From: an uncultured Clostridia bacterium | Lineage (GTDB): Bacteria; Bacillota; Clostridia; Christensenellales; Borkfalkiaceae | NCBI GenBank assembly: GCA_947597925.1 | Contig: CANQFA010000011.1 | Span: 1 to 42,890, forward strand | Direction: 5' to 3' | Length of the DNA: 42,890 nt | The notes under the pieces: generated by a model | What the model was told of the DNA's origin: nothing | What the model saw: the letters and a program-made list of their open reading frames with translations, nothing else | Database searches by the model: none | Shown: piece by piece, positions 1 through 6,549 of the stretch | How the letters are laid out: each line of letters starts with the position of its first letter | How positions within the stretch are numbered: the stretch's first letter is position 1 | Made by a program: the position numbers and the translations under genes

Positions 1-108
1 GTAACTTTCATTTTCAACTATAAAAACGGAACGCAAACGGTCAGCCTTGACGAGCTTTCGTGTTCGGATTATAATTGTCTCGGTGCACCACAAAATGAGG
101 AGCGATAA
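1..108 (+). CDS. possible C-terminal end of an unidentified protein (5' truncated)
   Basis: Frame 1 is open from the window edge to a TAA at 106-108 and would encode 35 residues ending GAPQNEER. A rho-independent terminator starts inside the last codons, as expected for a gene end. I recognise no family. The stretch is more AT-rich than the main genes and is too short to judge by codon use. The same bases also hold a promoter-like pair (TTGACG/TATAAT), so this could instead be noncoding DNA. Treat the coding call as tentative. Confidence 0.4.
   Translation, partial: VTFIFNYKNGTQTVSLDELSCSDYNCLGAPQNEER
47..75 (+). promoter_or_regulatory. sigma-A-like promoter upstream of a terminator
   Basis: TTGACG (47-52) and TATAAT (70-75) are separated by exactly 17 bp. 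The expected transcription start near 82 lies only about 15 nt before the terminator at 97-122, so any transcript would be about 40 nt unless read-through occurs. It may be a chance match inside the end of a coding region. Confidence 0.4.
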
Positions 109-122
109 GCTCCTCTTTTTTT
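97..122 (+). terminator. rho-independent terminator
   Basis: A perfect 7-bp stem (GAGGAGC / GCTCCTC) with a 5-nt loop is followed by a T run. The stop codon of the possible upstream gene falls in the loop. Confidence 0.85.
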
Positions 123-163
123 ATGCCGTGAAGGAAGGAATGTCGACGAAAGCGCTTCGATAT

Positions 164-190
164 GTCATTCTGAGCCTGTCGAAGAATCGC
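164..190 (+). repeat. REP-like half element
   Basis: The sequence begins TGTCATTCTGAGCC and ends GAAGAATC. This matches the GTCATTCNGA...GAATC type of dispersed intergenic repeat known from many bacterial genomes. It is related to the palindrome at 401-468 and to the arms expanded at 201-418. Confidence 0.6.
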
Positions 191-200
191 CTTAGCCTTG

Positions 201-418
201 CGTCATTCCGACGACCGACCTATTACGTCATTCCGACGACCGACCTATTACGTCATTCCGACGACCGACCTATTACGTCATTTCGACGACCGACCTATTA
301 CGTCATTTCGACGACCGACCTATTACGTCATTTCGACGACCGACCTATTACGTCATTCCGACGACCGACCTATTACGTCATTCCGACGACCGACCTATTA
401 CGTCATTTCGACGACCGA
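201..418 (+). repeat. 25-bp tandem repeat, eight full copies plus one partial
   Basis: Units start at 201, 226, 251, 276, 301, 326, 351 and 376, with an 18-nt partial at 401. Each begins CGTCATTYCGACGA and ends CCTATTA. The only variable base is unit position 8, which reads C,C,C,T,T,T,C,C and T in the partial copy. That suggests block duplication. The unit start equals the left arm of the REP-like palindrome beginning at 401, so the array looks like an expansion of that arm. The 25-bp period opens long spurious reading frames, which are not genes. There are no unique spacers, so it is not CRISPR. Confidence 0.95.
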
Positions 419-490
419 AGGGAGGAGAAATCTCAAGCATGAGATTCCTCACTGCGTTCGGAATGACGCAAAAAAACGTTCGGAATGACG
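401..490 (+). repeat. REP-like imperfect palindrome plus an extra half arm
   Basis: The left arm (401-435, CGTCATTTCGACGACC... to AAATCTCA) is the imperfect reverse complement of the right arm (440-468, TGAGATTCCTCACTG... to GAATGACG). A second short arm, CGTTCGGAATGACG, follows at 477-490. The right arm closely resembles a segment inside dxs at 9784-9812. The palindrome would form a long hairpin in RNA. Confidence 0.8.
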
Positions 491-594
491 TGAGGGAGCC
501 CTTTTTTATTTTTCCGCAAAAAAGGTGGCACTTAAGGGGCACAAGAGGGAAAAAGTGTGATAAAATAGAAGTGAACAAACGTTCGGAGGATGAC

Positions 595-1251
595 ATGAGA
601 GATTCGTTCGTATTTTACAGATCCTTTTTCGAGCTCTTTCGCGGACTGGGCAAAGCTCGCCGCTGGGAACTTCTCGAGGCGCTCTGCGACTACGCCTTTG
701 CGGGCGTTCTGCCCGAGCCGAGTGCCGCCATCTATCCCTTTTTCTGTGCGCTGAGGCCTCAGATCGACGCCAACAACCGCCGCTATGAGAACGGAAAGAA
801 GGGCGGAAGACCGCGCTGTGAGGAGGAAAATTTGCCCGCTTCTCAAAACCAACGGTTTTCTTCCGAAGAACCTAATGAGAATGTAAATGAACATGAGAAT
901 GAAAAAGAAAAAGAAAAAGAGAAAGAGAATGTCCATGCGAATGAGCATGAGAATGGAAATGCGAATGCGAATGCAAATGTCCCCGCGGGGCTTGAGGCGG
1001 GCGGCATCCTCGATGTCATCCGCGGTCACCTCACCCTGCGCGACCGGGAAGAGGTGGACAGGGAGCTTGCGCGCATGAAGGAGGGCTCCGAAGGGGGCAA
1101 AATGCCTTCTTTCAGGGGAAAACTTTCTTCCGTGGGCCCGCCCGAAGGGGAGGCGGGGAAACGGCGGGAGGCCTTTTTGCGCATGGTCGCGGGGCTCTCC
1201 GAAAAGACGAGCATGCGGGGACTCGGCATATCGGGGCGGAGGAAGACATAG
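595..1251 (+). CDS. DUF6291-type protein with Asn/Glu/Lys-rich linker
   Basis: A 218-residue protein. The start at 595 follows a clear Shine-Dalgarno (CGGAGG, 584-589) and an extended -10 box (TG-n-TAAAAT, 558-566). The N-terminal 70 residues (MRDSFVFYRSFFELF, then a WELLEAL helix and YPFFCALRPQI) resemble DUF6291, a domain usually seen in phage and mobile-element proteins; its function is unknown. A GKKGGRP stretch follows. Residues about 95-130 are a low-complexity N/E/K/H/A linker encoded by near-repeats of AATGAG, AAAGAA and AATGCG. The basic C-terminal region matches nothing I know. The location, next to REP repeats and just upstream of spoIIIA, suggests an inserted or domesticated phage gene. 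The family call is from memory and moderately sure. Confidence 0.65.
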   Translation: MRDSFVFYRSFFELFRGLGKARRWELLEALCDYAFAGVLPEPSAAIYPFFCALRPQIDANNRRYENGKKGGRPRCEEENLPASQNQRFSSEEPNENVNEHENEKEKEKEKENVHANEHENGNANANANVPAGLEAGGILDVIRGHLTLRDREEVDRELARMKEGSEGGKMPSFRGKLSSVGPPEGEAGKRREAFLRMVAGLSEKTSMRGLGISGRRKT

Positions 1252-1254
1252 AAT
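1226..1254 (+). promoter_or_regulatory. candidate sigma-E promoter of the spoIIIA operon
   Basis: GCATATC (1226-1232) matches the sigma-E -35 consensus KMATATT at 6 of 7 positions. CATAGAAT (1247-1254) matches the -10 consensus CATACAHT at 7 of 8. The spacer is exactly 14 bp, as for sigma-E. The Bacillus spoIIIA operon is sigma-E dependent. The promoter overlaps the end of the preceding gene, and the predicted start site falls on or next to the GTG start of spoIIIAA. Confidence 0.7.
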
Positions 1255-1259
1255 AGGGC

Positions 1260-2096
1260 GTGCTCGAATTTCTTCCTCAGCGCATCCTCGATGCCGTGCA
1301 GGCCTTAAATTTCGGCAAGCTCTATGAGCTCCGCATGCGGGCGGACATGCCTCTCTCCGCAAATCTCGGGGGGAACTATGTCTTTCTCGGGAAAAGTGGG
1401 GTAGTTTCGCCCGCCGAGGCCATCTTTCCCACAAAAGAGGAGGTGGAGACGGCGTTGCTTGCGGCGTGCGGCTACTCCCTCTACGCGGTGGAGAGCGAAC
1501 TTCGAGAGTCCTTTGTCACGGCGGCAAACGGGGAGAGGCTGGGCATTGCGGGGACGGTGGTGCGGGAAGGGGGAAAGGTGCTCGCCGTGCGCGATGTGAC
1601 CTCCCTCTGCATCCGCATTCCCCATGAAGTCAGGGGGTGTGCCGAGGAGATCTACGGGAAGATCTTCTCCGAAGGGCTTCCCTCTCTCCTCCTTCTCGGC
1701 CGCCCCGGGGAGGGGAAGACCACCATCCTTCGGGACCTTGCCCGCCTACTCTCGGAGAGGAAGCTATGTAATCTCCTCCTCTGCGATGAGCGGGGAGAGC
1801 TCGCGCGGGGAAATGTCGGCCTCACCTCCGATGTCGTGCGCTATGCGGACAAGGAGAGCGCCTTTACCTGTGCCATCCGCGCCATGCGGCCCGATGTTAT
1901 CGTGTGCGATGAGCTCCTGCCCGCCGACTACGGGGCGGTGAGGGGGGCGACGGAGAGCGGCATTCCCGTCATTGCCTCCGCCCACCTCCTGCGCTATGAA
2001 GACGTCCCGCAAAAGCTCTTTTCCCACTATGTCCTGCTCGGGCGGGGAGGAAAAGTTTCGGCGCACTGGGACGAGGAGGGAAACCGTGTGGATTAA
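1260..2096 (+). CDS. spoIIIAA: stage III sporulation protein AA, secretion-type ATPase
   Basis: 278 residues, the usual family length. This ATPase is thought to energise the SpoIIIA-SpoIIQ channel between mother cell and forespore and is related to type II/IV secretion ATPases. Visible motifs are Walker A GRPGEGKT (147-154), a Walker-B-like LLLCDERGE (172-180) and DVIVCDEL (212-219). The N-terminal LYELRMRADMPL (21-32) matches the family's conserved EIRLR region, which supports the GTG start at 1260. Only a weak AGGG precedes this start, and the sigma-E -10 box ends 5 nt before it. It overlaps spoIIIAB by 11 bp and is the first gene of the operon. Confidence 0.95.
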   Translation: MLEFLPQRILDAVQALNFGKLYELRMRADMPLSANLGGNYVFLGKSGVVSPAEAIFPTKEEVETALLAACGYSLYAVESELRESFVTAANGERLGIAGTVVREGGKVLAVRDVTSLCIRIPHEVRGCAEEIYGKIFSEGLPSLLLLGRPGEGKTTILRDLARLLSERKLCNLLLCDERGELARGNVGLTSDVVRYADKESAFTCAIRAMRPDVIVCDELLPADYGAVRGATESGIPVIASAHLLRYEDVPQKLFSHYVLLGRGGKVSAHWDEEGNRVD

Positions 2097-2550
2097 GCTC
2101 CTCGTGGGCGTCCTCCTCGTCGCTGCCTCGGCGGGGGGAGGATATCTCGCCGCGGAGAAATATCGCCTGCGCGCCGCCTACTTTGCCGCGTGGAGCGACT
2201 TCAACGCCCGCTATCTCAATGAGCTCGCCTACACCCGCACCCCGCTCGGGGAGCTCATAAAGGCGCATGCCGAAGGGGGAGAGTTTGCGAAGACGCTTGC
2301 CGCCTTTTCGGAGAGGAAGGCTCTCCCGCGGACAGCCTATCTCACCCCCGAGGAGGAGGAAAAGCGGGGGGAATATTTCTCCATGCTCGGGAGGAGCGAC
2401 GCCTCTTCCCAGCTCGCCTTTTTCCGCGCGCGGGAGCCCCAACTCGAACAGGCGCGGGAGGAGAGCGCAAAGGACGCCAAGGCAAAGAGCGAACTCGCGG
2501 CAAAGCTCGGACTTCTCGCGGGGCTCGCCGTTCTCATCTTTCTCCTATGA
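2086..2550 (+). CDS. spoIIIAB: stage III sporulation protein AB
   Basis: 154 residues from a GTG start at 2086 that overlaps the end of spoIIIAA and follows a GAGGAGGG Shine-Dalgarno. Residues 3-22 form an N-terminal membrane segment (KLLVGVLLVAASAGGGYLAA). A central helical region follows, and a hydrophobic segment (LGLLAGLAVLIFLL) ends the protein. This is the SpoIIIAB layout, which resembles type II secretion GspF-like proteins. It belongs to the mother-cell membrane part of the feeding channel. A longer frame upstream lies inside spoIIIAA and is not the real start. The stop overlaps the spoIIIAC start (ATGA). Confidence 0.9.
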   Translation: MWIKLLVGVLLVAASAGGGYLAAEKYRLRAAYFAAWSDFNARYLNELAYTRTPLGELIKAHAEGGEFAKTLAAFSERKALPRTAYLTPEEEEKRGEYFSMLGRSDASSQLAFFRAREPQLEQAREESAKDAKAKSELAAKLGLLAGLAVLIFLL

Positions 2551-2747
2551 TCGATCTCACCGTCATCTTTAAGCTCGCCGCCGTGGGCATCATCATCACC
2601 ATCGTCTGTCAGGTCCTGAAAAAGTCCGACCGCGACGATGTGGCGACCGTCGTCTCCATCGTGGGGCTCGTCATTGCCCTCACCGTGGCGGTCACCATGA
2701 TAGGCGACCTCTTCGAAAAGGTTCAAGAGATCTTCGGGGTCTTCTGA
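2547..2747 (+). CDS. spoIIIAC: stage III sporulation protein AC
   Basis: 66 residues, the typical size of this small two-helix membrane protein. The segments are residues 4-22 (LTVIFKLAAVGIIITIVCQ) and about 32-52 (ATVVSIVGLVIALTVAVTMIG), separated by the conserved charged turn KKSDRDD. It is part of the SpoIIIA channel complex. It overlaps spoIIIAB by 4 bp and spoIIIAD by 1 bp, so translation is probably coupled. Confidence 0.95.
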   Translation: MIDLTVIFKLAAVGIIITIVCQVLKKSDRDDVATVVSIVGLVIALTVAVTMIGDLFEKVQEIFGVF

Positions 2748-3139
2748 TGGTAGCCCAGCTCGTGGGGATCGCCCTCGTGACGGCGGCGTGCGCCATCCTC
2801 CTGCGCGCAACCGCGCCCGAACTCTCTCTCGCCGTGAGTGTGGCGGGAAGCATCGTCCTGATGATCGCCGCCCTCGACATGCTGAAGGGAAGCCTCGGGC
2901 TCTTCGGGAAGATCGCCTCGCTCACGGGCATCGACTCCTCCTTTCTGAAGATCCTCCTGAAGATGGTGGGGGTGGGCTATCTCGTGGAGTTCGCCGCGGG
3001 GACGCTCACCGACTTCGGACAGCAGGCGCTCGCGGACAAGCTCTCCTTCGCGGGAAAGGCCGCCATCTTCCTCCTCGCCCTGCCCGTCTTCGAGGCGGTG
3101 CTCGGGCTCATCGTAAAACTCATGGAGCTCATCCCGTGA
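2747..3139 (+). CDS. spoIIIAD: stage III sporulation protein AD
   Basis: 130 residues, close to the family norm, with several hydrophobic helices (residues about 4-22, 26-46, 70-90 and 106-126) and the conserved loop LTGIDSSFLKILLKMVGVGYLVEF. It is a polytopic membrane component of the SpoIIIA complex. The start overlaps the stop of spoIIIAC and the stop overlaps the GTG start of spoIIIAE. Confidence 0.95.
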   Translation: MVAQLVGIALVTAACAILLRATAPELSLAVSVAGSIVLMIAALDMLKGSLGLFGKIASLTGIDSSFLKILLKMVGVGYLVEFAAGTLTDFGQQALADKLSFAGKAAIFLLALPVFEAVLGLIVKLMELIP

Positions 3140-4290
3140 AAAAGATCTTGCTTCTGCTTTCCCTCCTCCTTTTCCTCCTTCCCGCGGCGGTGCCCGTGCA
3201 TGCGGAGGGGGAAGAGGAGCGGGCGCTCGAGGAGGCCATCGAGGAGCTCGTGGGGGAGCTCGACACCGAGGACCTGCAGACCTTTCTCGACGGGCTCGAG
3301 GGCTTCGGCGGGGCCTCGGTCAAAAACCTCCTCACGGCGCTCATAAGGGGGGACGGCGCGCTCGACTACGGCGACATCCTGAGCGGGGCGCTCTCCATGT
3401 TTACAGAAGAGGGGAAGTCCCTCCTCCCCGCATTTGCCCTCATTCTCGCCGTCTCGCTGCTCTGCGCCCTCCTTGATTGGATGAAAAACGGCGTTTTGCA
3501 GAGTACTTCGTCTGACATAATACACTTCGTAGCTTACCTCTCGGCGGGCTCCGTGGCGCTCGCCCTCCTCACGGGACTCGTGGGCGAGACCTTTGCGCTC
3601 GTGAGCTCCCTGAAGGCGCAGATGGAGCTCGTCCTGCCCATCCTCCTCACCCTCATGGCGGCGAGCGGGGGGAGCGTCTCGGCGGGGGTCTTCCGCCCTG
3701 CGGCGGCCTTTCTCTCGGGGGGGATCGCCTCCCTGTTCATGGGGGTGGTGCTGCCTGTCTCGGTGGTCCTCTGTGTGCTCACCTTCGTGGGGCATCTCAC
3801 CGAACATTCGCCCACGGAGAAGCTGAGAGAGCTGCTCGGAGGCTGCCTGAAGTGGCTCATCGGGCTCTCGCTCGCCCTCTACGGCCTCCTCGTCACCGTG
3901 CAGGGGCTCACCGCGGCGCAATATGACGGATTTTCCCTGCGCGCTGTCCGCTTCCTCCTCGCGGGAAGTGTGCCCGTCGTCGGAGGATTCCTCTCGGGCG
4001 GGGCGGAATTTGTCCTCGCGGGAAGCGCCCTTCTCAAGAATGCGGTGGGGACGCTCGCCGTCTTCATGCTCTTTTCCGTCCTCCTGCGCCCCGTCATCCT
4101 TTTTGCGGTCTTCCGCCTCTTTTTGGGATTTTCCGCCGCCGCCACCGAGCCGATGGGGGGCAAGATCCCCGCCTTTCTCTCGGCGCTCGCGAAGGATACG
4201 GGGTACCTGCTCGCCGCAATGCTCGCCGTCGCATTTCTCTACTTCACGACGCTCGTGCTCATCGTCTGTTCGGCGGGGGTGCTGCTATGA
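3136..4290 (+). CDS. spoIIIAE: stage III sporulation protein AE
   Basis: 384 residues from a GTG at 3136 that overlaps the spoIIIAD stop. A signal peptide (KKILLLLSLLLFLLPAAVPVHA) is followed by an acidic soluble segment (about 24-90) and then multiple membrane helices, as expected for this polytopic channel subunit. Family-typical helix contents include LILAVSLLCALLDW, PILLTLMAASGGSVSAGVF and ILFAVFRLFLGF. An AT-rich 28-nt motif at 3494-3521 encodes LQSTSSDII and is nearly identical to a segment in dxs. A longer upstream frame overlaps spoIIIAD and is not the real start. Confidence 0.95.
   Translation: MKKILLLLSLLLFLLPAAVPVHAEGEEERALEEAIEELVGELDTEDLQTFLDGLEGFGGASVKNLLTALIRGDGALDYGDILSGALSMFTEEGKSLLPAFALILAVSLLCALLDWMKNGVLQSTSSDIIHFVAYLSAGSVALALLTGLVGETFALVSSLKAQMELVLPILLTLMAASGGSVSAGVFRPAAAFLSGGIASLFMGVVLPVSVVLCVLTFVGHLTEHSPTEKLRELLGGCLKWLIGLSLALYGLLVTVQGLTAAQYDGFSLRAVRFLLAGSVPVVGGFLSGGAEFVLAGSALLKNAVGTLAVFMLFSVLLRPVILFAVFRLFLGFSAAATEPMGGKIPAFLSALAKDTGYLLAAMLAVAFLYFTTLVLIVCSAGVLL
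3494..3521 (+). repeat. 28-nt dispersed motif, copy 1 (inside spoIIIAE)
   Basis: It begins TTTTGCA, has AGTACT at motif positions 9-14 and ends GACATAAT. It is identical at 25 of 28 positions to the copy in dxs (9528) and at 22 of 28 to the copy after the first carboxypeptidase (17352). It is strikingly AT-rich within a GC-rich gene and lies in the sense orientation. Confidence 0.7.
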
Positions 4291-4757
4291 AGGAATATAT
4301 CCTCTCCGTGGCGGGCATCGTGCTCATCGCCTCGGCGCTCACCCTCATCGCCCCCGCGGGCAAGACGGGAAACTTCATCAAGGGGACCGTGCGCCTCCTC
4401 ATCCTCCTCGTCATGCTCTCGCCCGTCTTAAAGTTCGCGGGAGGGGAGGAGCTCTTCCGGGGAGAGGAGCTGCCCGCGGAGGACGCCTCGTACTATGCCG
4501 CCTGCGCACGGCTCATGGAGAGGAGGGACGAGGAGGAGGCAAAGCGCTTTCTCGAGGAAGAATTTTCCCTTTCGGCAGAGGTCGACGCAAGGCGGGAAGA
4601 TATGCCCGACTTCGCCCTCGAAAAGCTCACCGTCCGCTGCGATCTTTCATGCATAAAGGGCGAAGAGGAGCGTATATATATCCTGACCCGCCTCAAAAGC
4701 GCCCTCTCGGAGCGCTACGGGCAGGCAGCGGAGCTACTATGGACCTCGAACGCATAA
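4287..4757 (+). CDS. spoIIIAF: stage III sporulation protein AF
   Basis: 156 residues, a little shorter than Bacillus SpoIIIAF (about 200). Two N-terminal membrane helices (residues about 4-22 and 33-52, the latter GTVRLLILLVMLSPVLKF) are followed by a soluble domain that fits the ring-building SpoIIIAF type. It overlaps spoIIIAE by 4 bp (ATGA), and its end overlaps the spoIIIAG start. Confidence 0.9.
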   Translation: MKEYILSVAGIVLIASALTLIAPAGKTGNFIKGTVRLLILLVMLSPVLKFAGGEELFRGEELPAEDASYYAACARLMERRDEEEAKRFLEEEFSLSAEVDARREDMPDFALEKLTVRCDLSCIKGEEERIYILTRLKSALSERYGQAAELLWTSNA

Positions 4758-5086
4758 AGCGCCTCTTCGAAAACCGCACGGTGCGCATCGTGCTCATCCT
4801 CCTCCTCGCGCTCGCCCTCGTCCTCGCGACCTTCGCCGTCTTCGGCGGAGAGGAGGGGTACACGCCAAGCGAGGCAGAGGCGCGCACGGCCCGCCTCATT
4901 GAGCGGCTCGACGAGGTCTCGCGGGCGGCCGTCGCCGTCACCGAGGAGGGGGGAAAGGCGGTCTCCGCGGTCGTCGTCTTTCGCGGGGAAGACGGCATAT
5001 TGACGCGGATGCGCATCCTCGAGATCGCCGCGGGAGCCCTCCATCTTCCGAAGAGCGCCGTGTCGGTCTACCCCGAACATGCTTAG
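4739..5086 (+). CDS. spoIIIAG: stage III sporulation protein AG (short)
   Basis: 115 residues from ATG 4739, overlapping spoIIIAF by 19 bp. A charged N-terminus (MDLERIKRLFENR) precedes one membrane helix (16-37, VRIVLILLLALALVLATFAVFG). A small soluble domain follows, with the strand-helix pattern AVSAVVVFRGEDGILTRMRILEIAAGALHLPKSAVSVYP. Bacillus SpoIIIAG is about twice as long and forms a large ring, so this version has a reduced ring domain. The position between AF and AH supports the call. Confidence 0.85.
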   Translation: MDLERIKRLFENRTVRIVLILLLALALVLATFAVFGGEEGYTPSEAEARTARLIERLDEVSRAAVAVTEEGGKAVSAVVVFRGEDGILTRMRILEIAAGALHLPKSAVSVYPEHA

Positions 5087-5113
5087 AAAAATCTTTGAGA
5101 AGGAGATATAGCC

Positions 5114-5599
5114 ATGTCAAACACCAAGAAAATCGCCCTGATGTCCACCCTCGTCCTGCTCCTCGCCGTGACCGCCGTCTTCAATTTCGTGCTGGCGGGC
5201 ACACGGGGGAGCGCAGCCGCCGACGGCGGTTCCGTGGAGGTCAACTACTTCACGAGCTACCGCGCGGAGAGAAGTTCCAAGCGCAGCGAGGAGTTCGTCC
5301 AGCTCGACAGCGTGATCTCCGCCTATGCGGCGGGGAGCGAGGAGCACGCCGCGGCCGTCGCGAGAAAGGCCGAGCTCGTGGAGATCATGGAGGATGAGCT
5401 CGTGCTCGAGTCCGTCATCAAGGCCATCGGCTTTTCCGATGTCGCCGTCTCCATAGGGGACCGTGAAAACATCAACATCTTCATCAACTCCTCCGAACTC
5501 ACCGCCGAGACGGTCACCAAGATCTACTACGCCATCGAGGTGGAGCACAACATCCGCAACGGCAATGTCATCATCATGCCCGTCTATGCGGAAAGCTGA
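5114..5599 (+). CDS. spoIIIAH: stage III sporulation protein AH
   Basis: 161 residues. The start at 5114 follows AAGGAGATATAG. There is one N-terminal membrane helix (residues 5-28, KKIALMSTLVLLLAVTAVFNFVLA). The soluble domain has a long helix containing the family-like heptad region (FVQLDSVISAYAAGSEEHAAAVARKAEL) and ends in the ring-building fold (VLESVIKAIGFSDVAVSIGDRENINIFI). In Bacillus, SpoIIIAH pairs with forespore SpoIIQ to connect the two cells. It is the last gene of the operon, and a sigma-A promoter follows for the next gene. Confidence 0.93.
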   Translation: MSNTKKIALMSTLVLLLAVTAVFNFVLAGTRGSAAADGGSVEVNYFTSYRAERSSKRSEEFVQLDSVISAYAAGSEEHAAAVARKAELVEIMEDELVLESVIKAIGFSDVAVSIGDRENINIFINSSELTAETVTKIYYAIEVEHNIRNGNVIIMPVYAES

Positions 5600-5628
5600 C
5601 CGAAATCACAAAAAGATGCTCAAATGAC

Positions 5629-5658
5629 TTGCAAATCCTCCTCCCGATGTGCTATAAT
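5629..5658 (+). promoter_or_regulatory. sigma-A promoter of the asp23-like gene
   Basis: TTGCAA (5629-5634) and TATAAT (5653-5658) are 18 bp apart, with an extended -10 TG at 5650-5651. The leader to ATG 5689 is about 24 nt and carries a GGAG Shine-Dalgarno (5680-5683). This contrasts with the leaderless promoters elsewhere in the window. Confidence 0.8.
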
Positions 5659-5688
5659 GGTATCTGCAAATCTATCGCGGAGTGAAGT

Positions 5689-6093
5689 ATGGCAAGTATC
5701 AAGTATGACCCGCAGGGTCAGAAGGGAAAGATCTCCTACAATTCGGACATCGTGAGCGGGATCGTCGTCCTCAGCCTCAAGGAGACGGAGGGCATCGAGC
5801 TCCTGCAGACCAAAAATAAGGGCATCAAGGTGAGCTTTGAGCGCGAGGGCGTCTATGTGGACGTCTCGGTCATCGCCCACTACGGCTTCAATGCCCCCGA
5901 CCTCGCCTATCGCATCCAGCAGACCATCAAGGAGATGGTGGAGTCGATGACCAAGTACCGCATCGCCCAGGTCGATGTGCACGTGCAGAATGTCATCATG
6001 CCCGAAGAGCTCGCCGCGAAGGCCGCCGCCGAAAAGGCAGAAGAAGCTCCCGCAGAGGCCCCGACGGAAAATTCCGAAGAGGGCGAAAACTGA
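5689..6093 (+). CDS. Asp23/Gls24 family envelope stress protein (YqhY-like)
   Basis: 134 residues. The Asp23 domain spans residues about 10-108 (GKISYNSDIVSGIVVLSLKETEGI, then VDVSVIAHYGFNAPDLAYRIQQTIKEMVESMT and VDVHVQNVIMPE). The tail is Ala/Glu-rich and disordered. In Bacillus and Clostridia the YqhY member sits between the acetyl-CoA carboxylase genes and nusB and has been linked to lipid metabolism. Here accB and accC are absent and the gene directly follows spoIIIAH. The start at ATG 5689 has a good Shine-Dalgarno. Confidence 0.9.
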   Translation: MASIKYDPQGQKGKISYNSDIVSGIVVLSLKETEGIELLQTKNKGIKVSFEREGVYVDVSVIAHYGFNAPDLAYRIQQTIKEMVESMTKYRIAQVDVHVQNVIMPEELAAKAAAEKAEEAPAEAPTENSEEGEN

Positions 6094-6111
6094 GACATAA
6101 GGAAAAAACCC

Positions 6112-6138
6112 ACTCTCCCTTCCCATGCGGAAGGGAGT
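6112..6138 (+). other. intergenic hairpin before nusB
   Basis: ACTCTCCCTTCC and GGAAGGGAGT pair over 10 bp with one bulged base. No proper T run follows, so a processing or stability role or a weak terminator is as likely as true termination between the asp23-like gene and nusB. Confidence 0.5.
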
Positions 6139-6156
6139 TTGAGGAAAGGAGAGAAG

Positions 6157-6549
6157 ATGAGAGTTCAGGCACGCGAGGCGGCATTTCAGGTGATCTTTTC
6201 CGAGCTGCTCGGAGGGGAAGTCGCAAAGGGCGCCCGCGCACGTCTCTATACGAAGGCAAAACTTGGGGAGGAGGACGCCGCCTTTGCGGAGCGCCTCATC
6301 TCCGCCGTGGAGGGGCATAAGGAGGAGATCGCGGCAAAGATCTCCGCGGCAGTCACCCGCTATGCCGACTACCGCATCTATCCCGCAGACAGGGCGGCGC
6401 TCATGATCGCCATCGCCGAGCTCGACTATCTCGACGAGGTCCCGCCCATCGTCTCGGTGAGCGAGGCCACTGCCCTCGCGCGGAGGTACTCCACCGAAAA
6501 GTCCGCCGACTTTGTCAACGGCGTATTGGGAGGCATTCTCAACAAATGA
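6157..6549 (+). CDS. nusB: transcription antitermination factor NusB
   Basis: 130 residues. ATG 6157 is chosen over an in-frame TTG at 6139 because AGGAAAGGAG lies just upstream of it. NusB is all-helical, binds boxA RNA with NusE (S10) and supports rRNA transcription. Typical segments are [13 protein letters not shown] (residues 5-17), [36 protein letters not shown] and the C-terminal [13 protein letters not shown]. It overlaps folD by 4 bp (ATGA). Confidence 0.95.
   Translation: MRVQAREAAFQVIFSELLGGEVAKGARARLYTKAKLGEEDAAFAERLISAVEGHKEEIAAKISAAVTRYADYRIYPADRAALMIAIAELDYLDEVPPIVSVSEATALARRYSTEKSADFVNGVLGGILNK

Noticed and set aside
201..418. CRISPR array
   Set aside because: Units are contiguous with no unique spacers and no cas genes are near.
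47..488. Two overlapping ORFs (131 and 96 residues) with repeated PTTDLLRH-type peptides
   Set aside because: They arise from the 25-bp tandem repeat, which is open in several frames. No Shine-Dalgarno and no protein family.
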